Source of the DNA: Sphingomonas faeni
GTDB taxonomy: Bacteria; Pseudomonadota; Alphaproteobacteria; Sphingomonadales; Sphingomonadaceae
Assembly (NCBI RefSeq): GCF_023195535.1
Contig: NZ_JALPNF010000011.1
Span: forward strand, 27,031-91,030
Reading direction: 5' to 3'
Length of the DNA stretch: 64,000 bases
The position numbers were made by a program, and so were the translations under genes. Positions 29,407 to 39,752 of this stretch are shown here, piece after piece. The notes beneath the pieces were generated by a model that made no database searches, was not told the origin of the DNA, and saw only the letters and a list, made by a program, of their open reading frames with translations. The stretch's first letter is position 1; each line of letters opens with the position of its first letter.

Positions 29407-30615
29407 GTGAGCGATAAACGATTCGACGTCGACGCGACGCCCGAAGCAGGCGAGATCGACCGCTCCCCCGCTGCCGACCGCCCGAACCGAATCCCATCAC
29501 TCAATGCGGCTCAATGGGACAACAAGAAGGTGCTAGTCGGCGCGGCGCTTGCTGGCGGAATCGTCTTCGCGGCCCTGACAGTCGTCACCGGAACCGGGAG
29601 TAACAAGGCACTGGAGGTGAAGAAGGCGCCTCCTGCGGTCGAGGCGCCTTACGATCCCAAGTCGGTGATCGCACCGACGCTCGCCACGGCACCTCGCGAC
29701 CCGAACGCCCCGGTGCAGCTCACCGGAACGCAGGTTCCAGCGATCGGTCCCGACGGGCAGCCGATCACTCCGTATCCATCGACCGGAACGTCAGACCAGC
29801 AAACCCGCGCGCAGTCTGAAGCCGAGCGGCGCGCGAATGAGGCCCGCCAACTCAGCGACAATGCCCGACGATCGACGCTGATCGCCTACAACGGCAACCA
29901 GAGCGGTCCGAATGGCGGTCGCACGCTCGGCGACAACACCGGGGACAGCGGCGACGCGGCACCGCAGGGCGGTAGCGCCACGTCGGCCACCCGGACCAAC
30001 CTCGATACGCTCAAGCAAACGTCGGTGATCGGCACCGCCACGGCCCGCATGATCGGCAACCGCAACTATCTCGTCACCGCGGGCGCGATTATCCCCTGCG
30101 TCCTGCAAACGGCGATGGACAGCACCGTGCCGGGCTACACCACCTGCATCATCCCTCGGGATATCTACTCGGACAACGGTCGCGTCGTGCTTCTCGAGAA
30201 AGGCACGCGCGTTTTCGGCGAGTACCAGGATGGTTTGCAACGCGGCCAGGGTCGGCTCTTCGCGATGTGGACACGCGCGGTCACGCCGCGCGGTGTCGCG
30301 ATCGATATAGGTTCCCCAGCGTCCGACTCCCTCGGCCGCGCAGGCGTCACCGGCAAAATCGATCGGTTCTTCTGGCAGCGGTTCGGGGCCGCCCTTCTGT
30401 TCAGCGTCCTCGATACGGGTGGACAGATCGCCGGCCAGGCCGTCAGCCCGGCCGGGTCGACCGTCTTCCGCACCCCCGGCGACACCACCTCGTCGGTCCT
30501 ACAGGACACGCAGACGATCCGCCCCGTCGTGCGGGTCAACCAAGGATCCGAGCTGGCGATCACCGTCGCCAAGGATTTCGATTTTTCCCAGGTTTACGGG
30601 CTGGGTCTGAAGTGA
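29407..30615 (+). CDS. virB10: VirB10 T4SS core-complex protein
   Basis: A 402-residue protein with GTG start one base after the virB9 stop, preceded by GGAGAAG. A short cytoplasmic N-terminus is followed by one membrane helix (VGAALAGGIVFAALTVV, near residue 45). A Pro/Ala/Gln-rich linker comes next, then the beta-barrel domain (YLVTAGAIIPCVLQTAMDS, RVFGEYQDG, IDIGSPASDSLGRAG) typical of TrbI/VirB10. It spans both membranes and senses energy from the ATPases. Confidence 0.94.
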   Translation: MSDKRFDVDATPEAGEIDRSPAADRPNRIPSLNAAQWDNKKVLVGAALAGGIVFAALTVVTGTGSNKALEVKKAPPAVEAPYDPKSVIAPTLATAPRDPNAPVQLTGTQVPAIGPDGQPITPYPSTGTSDQQTRAQSEAERRANEARQLSDNARRSTLIAYNGNQSGPNGGRTLGDNTGDSGDAAPQGGSATSATRTNLDTLKQTSVIGTATARMIGNRNYLVTAGAIIPCVLQTAMDSTVPGYTTCIIPRDIYSDNGRVVLLEKGTRVFGEYQDGLQRGQGRLFAMWTRAVTPRGVAIDIGSPASDSLGRAGVTGKIDRFFWQRFGAALLFSVLDTGGQIAGQAVSPAGSTVFRTPGDTTSSVLQDTQTIRPVVRVNQGSELAITVAKDFDFSQVYGLGLK

Positions 30616-31625
30616 CCGCACCGGGCTTCCGCAACACGGCGATCCTCGATCATGCCGTGCGCCCGCTTCGCCGCTATCTCGACGAAGACGACGTGACGGA
30701 AGTTGTCATCAACGAACCTTCGATCATCGGCGTAGAGCGGCATGGCGGGTGGACCTGGGAAAATGAGCCCGACCTTACCCTCGAAGCTCTCAACGGGCTG
30801 GCCCGCGCTGCGGCCGCGTTCACGTCGCAGGACGTGACGCGCGAGACGCCGATCTGCTCGACAGTCTTCCCGACCGGCGAACGGGTCCAACTCGTCCTTC
30901 CCCCCGTAGTCCCCGACGGCACCGTATCGATCACGGTGCGCAAACCGTCGACGAAGACGATGACGATGGCGGATTTCGAGGCGAGCGGCCTATTCGCGGA
31001 AACCAAGATCGCCACCAAAAGGGTCAGTCCGATCGAGGAACGGCTACTGGGCCTGCTTAACACCGGTAAGCACGTCGAGTTCTTCGACCTAGCCGTGCGA
31101 AGCCGGCTCAACATCCTGATCTCGGGCGCGACAGGCTCGGGGAAGACGACGTTTTCCAAGGGGCTCATCAAGCTCATTCCAGAGAATGAGCGGCTGCTGA
31201 CGATCGAGGACACGCGCGAGCTTGTCGTGCCGCACAGGAACGTCGTCCACATGATCTATAGCAAGGATGGCACCGGCACCGCCAAGGTGACGGCCAAAGA
31301 GCTGCTGGAAAGCGCACTGCGCATGAGGCCCGATCGCATCTTGCTTCAGGAGCTGCGCGACGGAACCGCCTTTTTCTACCTTCGCAACGTAAACAGCGGT
31401 CATCCGGGCTCGATAACCACCATACACGCGGACTCGGCCGAGTTAGCGTTCGAGCAACTGACGCTGCTGGTGAAAGAGAGCGAAGGCGGTGCGGACCTGG
31501 CCCGCGACGACATCCGCTCGCTCCTAAAAATCCTCGTCGACGTCGTGGTCCAGATGAAGAAGGTCGACGGCAAGTTCCGGATGACGGAGATCTACTACGA
31601 TCCGGCAGGGCGTCATGCAGCCTAA
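30612..31625 (+). CDS. virB11: VirB11 T4SS ATPase
   Basis: A 337-residue traffic ATPase. Walker A SGATGSGKTTF lies near residue 171, followed by the RLLTIEDTRELV Asp-box near residue 196 and RPDRILLQELRDG (Walker B) near residue 238. The GHPGSITTIHAD His box completes the set. The GTG start overlaps the virB10 stop (GTGA). VirB11 forms a hexamer at the inner membrane that switches between pilus making and transfer. Confidence 0.95.
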   Translation: MTAPGFRNTAILDHAVRPLRRYLDEDDVTEVVINEPSIIGVERHGGWTWENEPDLTLEALNGLARAAAAFTSQDVTRETPICSTVFPTGERVQLVLPPVVPDGTVSITVRKPSTKTMTMADFEASGLFAETKIATKRVSPIEERLLGLLNTGKHVEFFDLAVRSRLNILISGATGSGKTTFSKGLIKLIPENERLLTIEDTRELVVPHRNVVHMIYSKDGTGTAKVTAKELLESALRMRPDRILLQELRDGTAFFYLRNVNSGHPGSITTIHADSAELAFEQLTLLVKESEGGADLARDDIRSLLKILVDVVVQMKKVDGKFRMTEIYYDPAGRHAA

Positions 31626-33414
31626 CCGGCGCGCACTCTTCGCCTTCGGCATTCCGGTTGCTCTCGTCGTCGCGTTCCTGATCGCCTCTGTCATCGCCTG
31701 GATATATCTCGGGCTTCCCAGCGCCAAGTTCGACCCGCTCAAGATGCCGGCGTTCTTCTGGTACTACCGGCACGACCCAGTCGTGCTGAAGGCTTTCGGC
31801 GCCGGTATGGGGATCGGGCTCTTCCTGGCGGCGATCACGATCTGGTGGTTCACCAAACTCAAACCGCCCCTGCATGGCGCGGCGCGTTTCGCTCGGGAGA
31901 GCGAGATCCGTCGCGCCGGCTTCCGTGCTGCGAACGGCATCGTCTTGGGTAAGAAAGGCGGAAAATTCCTCACGTTCGGGGGGAGCGAACATTGCATCGT
32001 CGAGGCCCCTACCCGTTCCGGCAAGGGCGTCGGCATCGTCATTCCCAACCTGCTGTCATGGCAGGAATCCGTCGTCATCCTCGACGTGAAGCGCGAAAAT
32101 TGGGACGCAACGGCCGGCTTTCGCGAGAAGCACGGCCAAGCCGTCTACCTGTTCAACCCGACCGAACCGGACGGCCGAACCGCCCGCTACAATCCGCTCG
32201 GCTACATCGACCGCATTGATCCCGACGAGGTAATCATCGAGCTGCAGAAGATCGCGACGATGCTGTTCGTCGCGCCCGAACGCGGCGAGCCGTTCTGGAC
32301 GGACTCGGCACGGACCGCCTTCGTCGGGGTGGGCGCCTATCTCGCGGTTTCCGATCGGCCGTTCACCATCGGCTCGATCTACCGCTTGATGACGACGGGC
32401 GACACGCGCGGGTTCTTCCGCAGCGTTCTCGAGGAGCGGCACGATTTGTCGCAAGGCTGCCGCAACGCCCTCGCCGACTTCACGTCCGGCGCCGACAATA
32501 CGTTCGCAGGCATCGTGCAGACCGTCACCTCCAAGCTGAGCCTATGGCTCAATCCACGGGTCGACGCGGCGACCGAGACGAGCGATTTCGATCTACGCGA
32601 GCTGCGCACCACCCCCATGTCGGTCTATCTCGGTGTATCGCCCGACGAGTTGGACCGTGTTGCGCCGCTCTACAATCTGCTGTTTCAACAGTTGATCGAC
32701 CTCAACGTACGCGAGCTGCCAAGTACGCAGACGCCGCTACAGGTTCTCGTCATCCTCGACGAGTTTGCACGCATCGGCCGCGCGCAGACGATCGCCAGTG
32801 CCTTCTCCTACGTTGCTGGCTACGGCATCCGCCTTTTGCCGGTGATCCAGTCCAGGTCTCAGCTCCGCGCGGTTTATGGCGAGCATGTCGCCAACGAGAT
32901 CGTCGCCAATTGCGGGGTAGAAGTCGCCTTCACGCCCAAGGAGCTACGGGTCGCGAACGAGCTATCCGAGCGGATCGGATATGTCGGTCAAGAATCCGTC
33001 ACGAAGTCGCTGACCATCCACGGCATCCTCGCCAACCGCTCCAAGTCCATGTCCGATCAGCGCCGCGCCCTCCTGCTGCCGCAAGAGCTGATGCAATTCC
33101 CCGATACCGAACTGCTTCTGCTGAGGGGCGGCATCCCTCCCATTCACGGCGACAAAATTCGATATTTCGGAGATGCCCTATTCCGTAGCCGGCTCGCGCA
33201 GGCCCCGGTGGTGGCTCCGATCCCGCAGCGGATCGATGACGCTGAGGAGCTGCCGGCTTGCGTTGAGCCGACGTTCGACCAGCTCACTGACCCCGATCCG
33301 ATGTCATTCGCGATGGATAGCGTCGTAATCCAAGATTTCCCCGACATGCTCATTGACGTCTCGACCGAGCAACGGGGCGACGAACTTGTAGGTATGATCG
33401 AACAGGAGCGGTGA
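31615..33414 (+). CDS. virD4: VirD4/TraG type IV coupling protein
   Basis: A 599-residue coupling protein. Two N-terminal membrane helices (about residues 8-32 and 57-78) are followed by the ATPase domain with Walker A APTRSGKGVG near residue 130 and Walker B LVILDEFARIG near residue 377. It brings the relaxase-DNA complex to the T4SS. Its start overlaps virB11 by 11 bases, extending the operon. Confidence 0.95.
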   Translation: MQPNRRALFAFGIPVALVVAFLIASVIAWIYLGLPSAKFDPLKMPAFFWYYRHDPVVLKAFGAGMGIGLFLAAITIWWFTKLKPPLHGAARFARESEIRRAGFRAANGIVLGKKGGKFLTFGGSEHCIVEAPTRSGKGVGIVIPNLLSWQESVVILDVKRENWDATAGFREKHGQAVYLFNPTEPDGRTARYNPLGYIDRIDPDEVIIELQKIATMLFVAPERGEPFWTDSARTAFVGVGAYLAVSDRPFTIGSIYRLMTTGDTRGFFRSVLEERHDLSQGCRNALADFTSGADNTFAGIVQTVTSKLSLWLNPRVDAATETSDFDLRELRTTPMSVYLGVSPDELDRVAPLYNLLFQQLIDLNVRELPSTQTPLQVLVILDEFARIGRAQTIASAFSYVAGYGIRLLPVIQSRSQLRAVYGEHVANEIVANCGVEVAFTPKELRVANELSERIGYVGQESVTKSLTIHGILANRSKSMSDQRRALLLPQELMQFPDTELLLLRGGIPPIHGDKIRYFGDALFRSRLAQAPVVAPIPQRIDDAEELPACVEPTFDQLTDPDPMSFAMDSVVIQDFPDMLIDVSTEQRGDELVGMIEQER

Positions 33415-33415
33415 C

Positions 33416-34153
33416 ATGGATCAAAAGACCGACACTGCCGGCGTTGAGGCCGATCGGCGTCGTCGAACGATGGAAGTGCCGTCCGATCTGGAATCGAGGT
33501 TCCTGCGGGTCGGCGACAAGCTCTATCGGAGCCCACACGACAAAGAGCCGATGGCGACGATCACCCCCGATCGCATAAAGGCCAAGGATAAGGAGTCGCT
33601 GCCCGATCTGATCCGTCTCGCCAAAGAGAATGGGTGGACATCGCTTCGGATCGACGGCGACGAAGAATTTAAGCGGGCAGCGTATCTCGCGGCTACGGCG
33701 CAGGGGCTCAAGATCGACGGGTATCAGCCGGACGCCAAGACGAAGGCTGCAGCCGAACGTGAACAGGCTCGCCAACCTGGCGCGGTGCCCACAAAGGCGC
33801 AGACCGCTCGCACTGCGAACCAGGTTCGCGACGCTAAGGAGCAGCCCGAACCCGGACGTGATCTAGCCGAACGATTTCGCCGACAGACGGATGTGCAAAA
33901 TGCCAAAGACCCCGAGCTGCGTAAGGCGCAAAGCCACGTCGCACTGGCGATGGTCGTGGCGGCCGATCGCTTCCCGGGTGAGCACACCAAGCAACGTGAG
34001 TTCGTCGCAGAGCGCAAGGAGGAAGTCGCTGCACGGATCGATCGGGGCGAACGGGTCGCCGGCGTCGAGGTCAAGCAGAAGCAGGATCAACAGGTCCGCG
34101 ATATGAACCAGGAAGTGATCTACGAGAAGTCGCGCTCGATCGGGGGCCGGTGA
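33416..34153 (+). CDS. LPD7-like domain protein of the transfer operon
   Basis: The 245-residue hydrophilic protein contains SRFLRVGDKLYRSPHD and DLIRLAKENGWTSLRIDG near residue 70. This resembles the LPD7 domain found in large relaxases and plasmid polyvalent proteins. The rest is charged and probably coiled coil (about residues 105-235). It begins one base after virD4 stops, so it is co-transcribed. A DNA-processing or relaxosome role is inferred from domain and position. Confidence 0.7.
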   Translation: MDQKTDTAGVEADRRRRTMEVPSDLESRFLRVGDKLYRSPHDKEPMATITPDRIKAKDKESLPDLIRLAKENGWTSLRIDGDEEFKRAAYLAATAQGLKIDGYQPDAKTKAAAEREQARQPGAVPTKAQTARTANQVRDAKEQPEPGRDLAERFRRQTDVQNAKDPELRKAQSHVALAMVVAADRFPGEHTKQREFVAERKEEVAARIDRGERVAGVEVKQKQDQQVRDMNQEVIYEKSRSIGGR

Positions 34154-34160
34154 TAGCGGG

Positions 34161-34176
34161 TGTGCCACGTGGCACA
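34161..34176. promoter_or_regulatory. parS-like palindrome, site 4 of 6
   Basis: TGTGCCACGTGGCACA lies eight bases past the last gene of the VirB/VirD4 operon. It marks the boundary between the transfer operon and the following signalling gene. Confidence 0.75.
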
Positions 34177-34554
34177 CATTCCCGTTTACCCGGCTCTAAA
34201 TGGCAGTTTTAAAAAAGCGAAACCAGAAACAGGTCTTTCGAAAGCGGAACCTGCGGGCGAACGCCAGTGCGATCGGAAGGGGCAGCCTCCGGCTACAGGT
34301 TCATTTTGGGGAAGGCAGGAGTAACCGCTTGCGACCAGATGTCGCCGTCCGCCGGCTCTGGCGGCAACGTCTCGCTTTGACAGGAGCGGTCGTCCGCGTT
34401 GCGAAGCTGTCGGTCGGGCACCGGCGCTATATCGGTCTTTTTTTATCGTGCCTAGCGCGGCATGTACCCGAAGCCTCAAATTTACGACTGCCGTTACCCA
34501 CTTTTCGGATTGATGTGCGTTGGTGATTCTGTCGAAATGAAAAACAGGGTGAGC
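34177..34554. other. Intergenic region upstream of the hybrid kinase
   Basis: About 380 bases without a supported gene. A run of seven T follows GCGCTATATCGGTC near 34438, possibly the terminator tail of the upstream operon, but no strong stem is seen. The promoter of the kinase gene is expected near its right end. Confidence 0.4.
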
Positions 34555-37089
34555 ATGGAGCACGAGGGCACTCTCAACCCTGATCAATCTCACGAGCAAC
34601 GTGGCGTGCTGCTGCAGTTAAGCGACCGGCTCCGCGCGCTGCAAAGCCCAGAAGAAATTATCGCAACCGTTTCCGAGACACTGGGCCGCGCGCTCCGCGC
34701 CGGCCAGGTGGGTTACGCCGAAGTTGATCACAGTGGCGAATATGTGCGGATCGAGCGGGAATGGAACGACGGTTCGATCCCGAGCAACGCGCGCGATCAC
34801 CGTCTGGATGAGTTCGGTCCAGAGTTCATTTCTGACCTGAGAAGAGGCGATACGATCGTCATCGACGACGTTCGCGGAGATCCCCGAACCTCCTCGTCCG
34901 AGGCACTCGCGACATTTGAGAAGGCGTCGATCCGGGGTTTTCTCAATGTGCCTCTCGTGAAGGAAGGCCGGCTCTCGGCCGTTCTGGCAGTCCACTGCCG
35001 CACGCCGGTGAAATGGACGCTCGAGGACGTCAGGTTCGCGGAGGATGTGGCCGAGCGCACTTGGACGGAACTGTTTCGCGTTCGCGCCGAACTGGCGCTC
35101 CGGGACAGCGAAGCGAAGTATCGGGAATTGTATCTCGCGGCGGAGCGCAAGGCGGCTGAGCTCGAAGCGGTCCTCGAAAGCATGTCGGACGGCGTGTATA
35201 TCGGATCGTCCGAAGGGATCACTCTCGCCAACCAGGTCGCGCTGGATCAACTCGGCTTCTCAAGCAGGGAGGAGTTAAACCGCAATGTCGCCGTCCTGGC
35301 GGAGGAAGTCGAGACGCGGGACGCCGAGACCGGTATTGTTATCCCGGCGGATGAGCAGGCGTTCACCCGTGCGTTCCATGGGCAGAAGGTCGTGCAGGAC
35401 GTCGCTGTCAGGCATCGGCTCACTGGCGAGCAGCGCATCGTCCGTTGCTCAGCGGCGCCGGTAGTCATTGACGGTGAGGTCATCGCCGCCGTCGCCGTCA
35501 ACACCGATGTTACCGACGCTCGGCACACCGAGCAGGCGCTGCGCGATCTGAATGCGACCCTGGAGCACCGGGTGGCGGAGCGGAACCGCCTGTTCGAGAT
35601 GACGCACGACCTCTTCGGCGTGGCGACCTTCGAGGGGTATCTGCAGACGATTAATCCTGCGTGGGCCTCCGTGCTCGGTCGATCGCATGAGGAACTGATT
35701 AGCCGCCCATTCGCCGATATCATCCATTCTGACGATCTTCCCACCACGGCAGACGTTATTGAGCGCCTCATGAGGGGCGAGCCCGTTCATCAGTTTCTGG
35801 TTCGCCTGCTCAAGGCGGACGGCGCCCCAATATCGTTCGCCTGGTCTGCGGTGCCCGACACCGTTCCCGAAAGCGGTATTTTCTATACGGTCGGACGCGA
35901 CGTCACCGAGGAGCAGCAGATTGAGGAGATGCTGCGGCAAAGTCAGAAGATGGAGGCCGTCGGCCAGCTGACCGGTGGCCTGGCGCACGACTTCAACAAC
36001 CTGTTGACTGGAATGATGGGCAATCTGGAACTACTCCAGATGCGTGTCTCGCGCGGACGCACGGACGACCTCGAACGCTTCGTCTCGGCAGCACAAGGTG
36101 CGGGCCGACGGGCAGCTTCCCTGACCCAGCGGCTGCTCGCATTCTCCCGCCGCCAGACCCTCGATCCAAGACCAACGGATGTCTCCCGTCTGATAGGGGA
36201 TATGAAGGAACTGCTGCGGCGTACCGTCGGACCTGAGACATCTATCGAGGTCGTCGAAGCGCCTGATTTGTGGCCCGCGCTGATTGACGGAACGCAGTTG
36301 GAAAGCGCGCTCCTGAACCTGTGCATCAACGCGCGAGACGCGATGCCGGAAGGAGGGCGCATTACCATTGAGGCGGCCAACAAGCGCGTGGATGATCGTG
36401 CTGCGCTTCAATACGACATTGACCCGGGTGAATATCTTCAGGTCTGCGTGACCGACGCGGGAACCGGGATGGATGCGCAGGTGATCGCGCGCGCCTTCGA
36501 GCCCTTCTACACCACCAAGCCGATCGGGCAGGGCACGGGGCTTGGCCTCTCAATGGTTTATGGCTTCGCACGTCAGTCAGGCGGGCAGGTGCGGATTGAC
36601 TCCGAAGTGGGGCTTGGCACGACGATCTGCATCTATCTGCCGCGATGCGATGGCGACGCCGATGTGGTGGCTGGAGGTGACGAGGCTTCCACGCCGATCG
36701 CGGGCGGAAGCGAGACCATCCTCGTCGTCGACGACGAAGCGACGATCCGCCATCTAATCGATGAAGTTCTGGACGAGCGGGGCTACACGGTCATCGGAGT
36801 CGGCGACGGCGCTGCAGGTATTAAGGTTCTGCAATCAGGTGCGCGGATCGACCTTCTCATCACCGACGTCGGCCTGCCCAACGGAATGAACGGTCGGCAG
36901 GTCGCGGATGCGGCAAGAGTGATGCGCCCCGGTCTCAAAGTCCTCTTCATCACCGGCTACGCTGAGAATGTGGCGGTCGGTAACGGCCACCTGGAGCCCG
37001 GGATGGAATTGCTGACCAAACCTTTTACGATTGAAGCACTGTCCCTGAAGGTCGCCGAGATCCTCAGGGCGCGGCCAGCAAAGATGTAA
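34555..37089 (+). CDS. Hybrid sensor histidine kinase (GAF-PAS-PAS-HisKA-HATPase-REC)
   Basis: About 844 residues. A GAF domain covers residues 20-170 and two PAS domains follow (about 200-345 and 355-465). The kinase core has [10 protein letters not shown] (phospho-His), NARDAM (N box) and GTGLGLSM (G box). A C-terminal receiver has ILVVDDE and LLITDVGLP with the phospho-acceptor Asp. The HDFNN-type H box places it in the HWE-independent hybrid kinase group. The receiver may act as a phosphate sink or feed a separate regulator. No partner gene is nearby. Another ATG six codons upstream is possible. Confidence 0.88.
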   Translation: MEHEGTLNPDQSHEQRGVLLQLSDRLRALQSPEEIIATVSETLGRALRAGQVGYAEVDHSGEYVRIEREWNDGSIPSNARDHRLDEFGPEFISDLRRGDTIVIDDVRGDPRTSSSEALATFEKASIRGFLNVPLVKEGRLSAVLAVHCRTPVKWTLEDVRFAEDVAERTWTELFRVRAELALRDSEAKYRELYLAAERKAAELEAVLESMSDGVYIGSSEGITLANQVALDQLGFSSREELNRNVAVLAEEVETRDAETGIVIPADEQAFTRAFHGQKVVQDVAVRHRLTGEQRIVRCSAAPVVIDGEVIAAVAVNTDVTDARHTEQALRDLNATLEHRVAERNRLFEMTHDLFGVATFEGYLQTINPAWASVLGRSHEELISRPFADIIHSDDLPTTADVIERLMRGEPVHQFLVRLLKADGAPISFAWSAVPDTVPESGIFYTVGRDVTEEQQIEEMLRQSQKMEAVGQLTGGLAHDFNNLLTGMMGNLELLQMRVSRGRTDDLERFVSAAQGAGRRAASLTQRLLAFSRRQTLDPRPTDVSRLIGDMKELLRRTVGPETSIEVVEAPDLWPALIDGTQLESALLNLCINARDAMPEGGRITIEAANKRVDDRAALQYDIDPGEYLQVCVTDAGTGMDAQVIARAFEPFYTTKPIGQGTGLGLSMVYGFARQSGGQVRIDSEVGLGTTICIYLPRCDGDADVVAGGDEASTPIAGGSETILVVDDEATIRHLIDEVLDERGYTVIGVGDGAAGIKVLQSGARIDLLITDVGLPNGMNGRQVADAARVMRPGLKVLFITGYAENVAVGNGHLEPGMELLTKPFTIEALSLKVAEILRARPAKM

Positions 37090-37136
37090 TCGGTTTCTCG
37101 GTAACGATCGCGCGGTACTAGTGATGATGCGCAGCG

Positions 37137-39752
37137 TCACGCGATCTGCTTGTGCCGCGTCCTAAGCGACTCCACCCACGCGCCGAGCTCCCGCACGTGT
37201 TTAAGCAGATCATCCGGCGGCGGCATTGCGGCATTGCGGCCGCGGGCCGGATCATGCGCGTCGGTAATGTCGCAGCAGACTTTGAAACCCCGTTCCCACG
37301 TCGTGACATCGGCGGTCTCCAAGCTGACGACCTTTTTGAGGTCCTTCGCATTGATATAGTCTCGGTGCCGCTGCACGACGTTGCAGAACGCGACGTCTTC
37401 GAGCGCGCGCTCCCATGTCGATCGCAGGTGATTGTAGAACTTAGCCGCGGCCTCGTCATAGGCCGCCTCATCCTGCGCCTCGAAAAACTGTTTCGCGGCC
37501 CGCGCGTCTTTCTCCAGCTTGTCCAAACGTTGGGCGATCTTTTGTCCCGCCCACGGCAATCCGTCGCTGACGATACCGGCACCGCTTCCCGACACACTGA
37601 GCGATACATCGACTTGGGCTACCCCGGCTCTGGCCGCCAGGACCTGGAGGTCGTTGAGGAACACCATGTCGTGGGTGAAGACGATGATCTGGCGGGTTGC
37701 GGCTTCCTCGACTAGCCGCTCAGCGACCTTCTGCCGCCAACGATGATCTAGCGACGACACTGGATCGTCGAACACCAGCGTCGATGCAAAAGATGCGGTT
37801 GCGAGCTCGGTCAAAAACATAGCCAGGGCGACGCAGGTCTGTTCGCCTTCGCTAAGCACATTATGCACCTTCGCCTTCGGGTTAGCGAACAGGCGCACCT
37901 GATATTGGGGCGAACCGAATCTGCCGCCCGAGCGTGTGATGTCGACGCGAACCCTCCCAGCCGCGAGCTTTTGAATTTCCTGCTGAAAGCGGTCTCGGAC
38001 GCGCGGCGTGATCACCTCATCCGCAATGGAATTGCCCAATTTGGTGATAGCGGCGGTATTCGTCTCGCCGATGCACAGCGCGATCCTGGCGAGGTCGACA
38101 AGCCGGCGGACTTCGGCTTCCGCTTTCGGGAGAAGCACATCGAGCGCGGCGCGATCGCGCAGTTCGAGACGCTCGGCTTCCAAGACCGCGCGCCCGGCCG
38201 CGTCGGCAGCCGCGGCAAGCTCGTTGGCGTAACGCTCAGCTGCGCGCGCCAGAGTCTTGAGGTCCCCGACCGGTGAACGCGGGAGCGAGGGCAGCGCGCT
38301 CGCTAGTCCGCTGCTTGCTGCGCGCAGCACCAATGCACGGCGCAGTCTTGCCGTTGCGAGGCTTCTGAGCACGGCGCGTGCCGCTGTCGGAGCGGTCACG
38401 TTCAGCTGCCGTAGCTGCGGAAACGCGGCGATACGGACGCGCCGTTCTGCAAGTCCGTTGATCAGCTGCCGCGCGGTCGCCTCTGCGGCCTGGGCGCGAC
38501 GCTCCGTTTCATCCGTCACGAACGCTTCAAAGCCTGACAGGCGCCGCACCGATGCAGCATCGAGCGGCTGCTGACATAAGACGCACGGCTCGCCTTCGGC
38601 GACCGGCGGAAACGCCTGCTCGGGCAATGCATCCTGCGTCGCGTACGCCCGCGCCGCGTCCCACAGCGCTCGCCAGGTTTCGCAGCCGACTCCCGGCAGG
38701 ACCGCCTCGTTGAACGCCGTCTTAGCGGCGAGGTCGGCCGCCGCGCGAGCGGTCTCGGCATTGTCTGCCGCGGTCGATACCGCCGACAGCGTTTCATCGG
38801 AAACCGTGTTGAGCAAAGACTCGAGCGCGGCGGCGACGCGGTCGAGCGAAGTAGACCACGCGCGTTGCTCGGCCGAGGCTTTTTGCGGATCGCGCGCAAG
38901 GTCTTCGGTCAGGCGTCGAAGCCGCTCGCGCTCTCCTTCCGTGAGCTCGGCTAGTTGACGCAGTTCGGCGAGATCGGTGCTGGCGGTTAGCGCGTTGAGC
39001 ACCTTGCCGACAGCGCAGTTGGCCGCATAGGTCGGCTGAGAAAACAGCCCATCGCGTGCGGCATTGAGCCGGGTCTGTTCGGCGGTGAGCGCGTCTTTGA
39101 CGCCGGTGCACGCTGCAGCCAAATCATCCGGAATATCCAATCCGAAGGGTCGAAACGCGACTTCATTCTGCTCGCGAACATGGACCGCACCGGACTCGCG
39201 ATCGAAGACGCTGATCGCCGAGAGGATATGGTTGGGCGTGTCGCTGTCGTTCCATGCGACCGGCGGACAATCGCGGCCCTCATCGGCATAGGCGATGGTC
39301 GCCGCAGCGCCTCTGGTCGATGTTGTGTCGAGCTCGTTCGGGAGCACCGCGGTGCTGAAGCGCGCGCGGCACGATCGTTTCAGAATGCGCGCATAACCGG
39401 ATTTGCCCGTCCCGTTGTCGCCATACACGACGGTCATTCCGGTGCGCGCGAACGTCAGCTTCTGCCCCGCGGCCAGCCGATTGGCGTTGGTGACATCGGC
39501 GATCGACAGGAGCGTGATCTTCCCGCCTGCGGTCGTACGGACGTAGCGGTCGTCCGCGGTCAACGCGATTGGGTCCAGCTCAATCCCTGTCGTGCCCTGG
39601 CCCTTGAGGCACAGCAAGGTTAGCTCGGCGATATCGTCCTTTTCCAACGGACCCTTGGCCACTACGCGGCGCAGCGCGTCCTGCAGCCAGGACGGTCGAG
39701 AAGGCGCCCATTCCAAGATCATCTCATAGGCTGTTTTCGGTGCAGCACTCAT
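37137..39752 (-). CDS. PrrC/RloC-like ABC ATPase with CxxC zinc-hook motif
   Basis: A 871-residue SMC/RecF-type ATPase. Walker A VYGDNGTGKSG lies near residue 109. A long coiled-coil-rich middle carries CVLC near residue 390, as in zinc-hook proteins. The ABC signature LSEGEQT is near residue 631, Walker B LVFDDPVSSLDH near residue 656, and an FTHDM His loop near residue 690. The C-terminal 180 residues (WERALEDVAFCNVVQRHRD) may be an effector domain. The layout matches PrrC/RloC-like anticodon-nuclease ATPases, but the nuclease residues cannot be confirmed by eye. It stands alone; GGGAGGG precedes its ATG. Confidence 0.78.
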   Translation of the reverse strand: MSAAPKTAYEMILEWAPSRPSWLQDALRRVVAKGPLEKDDIAELTLLCLKGQGTTGIELDPIALTADDRYVRTTAGGKITLLSIADVTNANRLAAGQKLTFARTGMTVVYGDNGTGKSGYARILKRSCRARFSTAVLPNELDTTSTRGAAATIAYADEGRDCPPVAWNDSDTPNHILSAISVFDRESGAVHVREQNEVAFRPFGLDIPDDLAAACTGVKDALTAEQTRLNAARDGLFSQPTYAANCAVGKVLNALTASTDLAELRQLAELTEGERERLRRLTEDLARDPQKASAEQRAWSTSLDRVAAALESLLNTVSDETLSAVSTAADNAETARAAADLAAKTAFNEAVLPGVGCETWRALWDAARAYATQDALPEQAFPPVAEGEPCVLCQQPLDAASVRRLSGFEAFVTDETERRAQAAEATARQLINGLAERRVRIAAFPQLRQLNVTAPTAARAVLRSLATARLRRALVLRAASSGLASALPSLPRSPVGDLKTLARAAERYANELAAAADAAGRAVLEAERLELRDRAALDVLLPKAEAEVRRLVDLARIALCIGETNTAAITKLGNSIADEVITPRVRDRFQQEIQKLAAGRVRVDITRSGGRFGSPQYQVRLFANPKAKVHNVLSEGEQTCVALAMFLTELATASFASTLVFDDPVSSLDHRWRQKVAERLVEEAATRQIIVFTHDMVFLNDLQVLAARAGVAQVDVSLSVSGSGAGIVSDGLPWAGQKIAQRLDKLEKDARAAKQFFEAQDEAAYDEAAAKFYNHLRSTWERALEDVAFCNVVQRHRDYINAKDLKKVVSLETADVTTWERGFKVCCDITDAHDPARGRNAAMPPPDDLLKHVRELGAWVESLRTRHKQIA

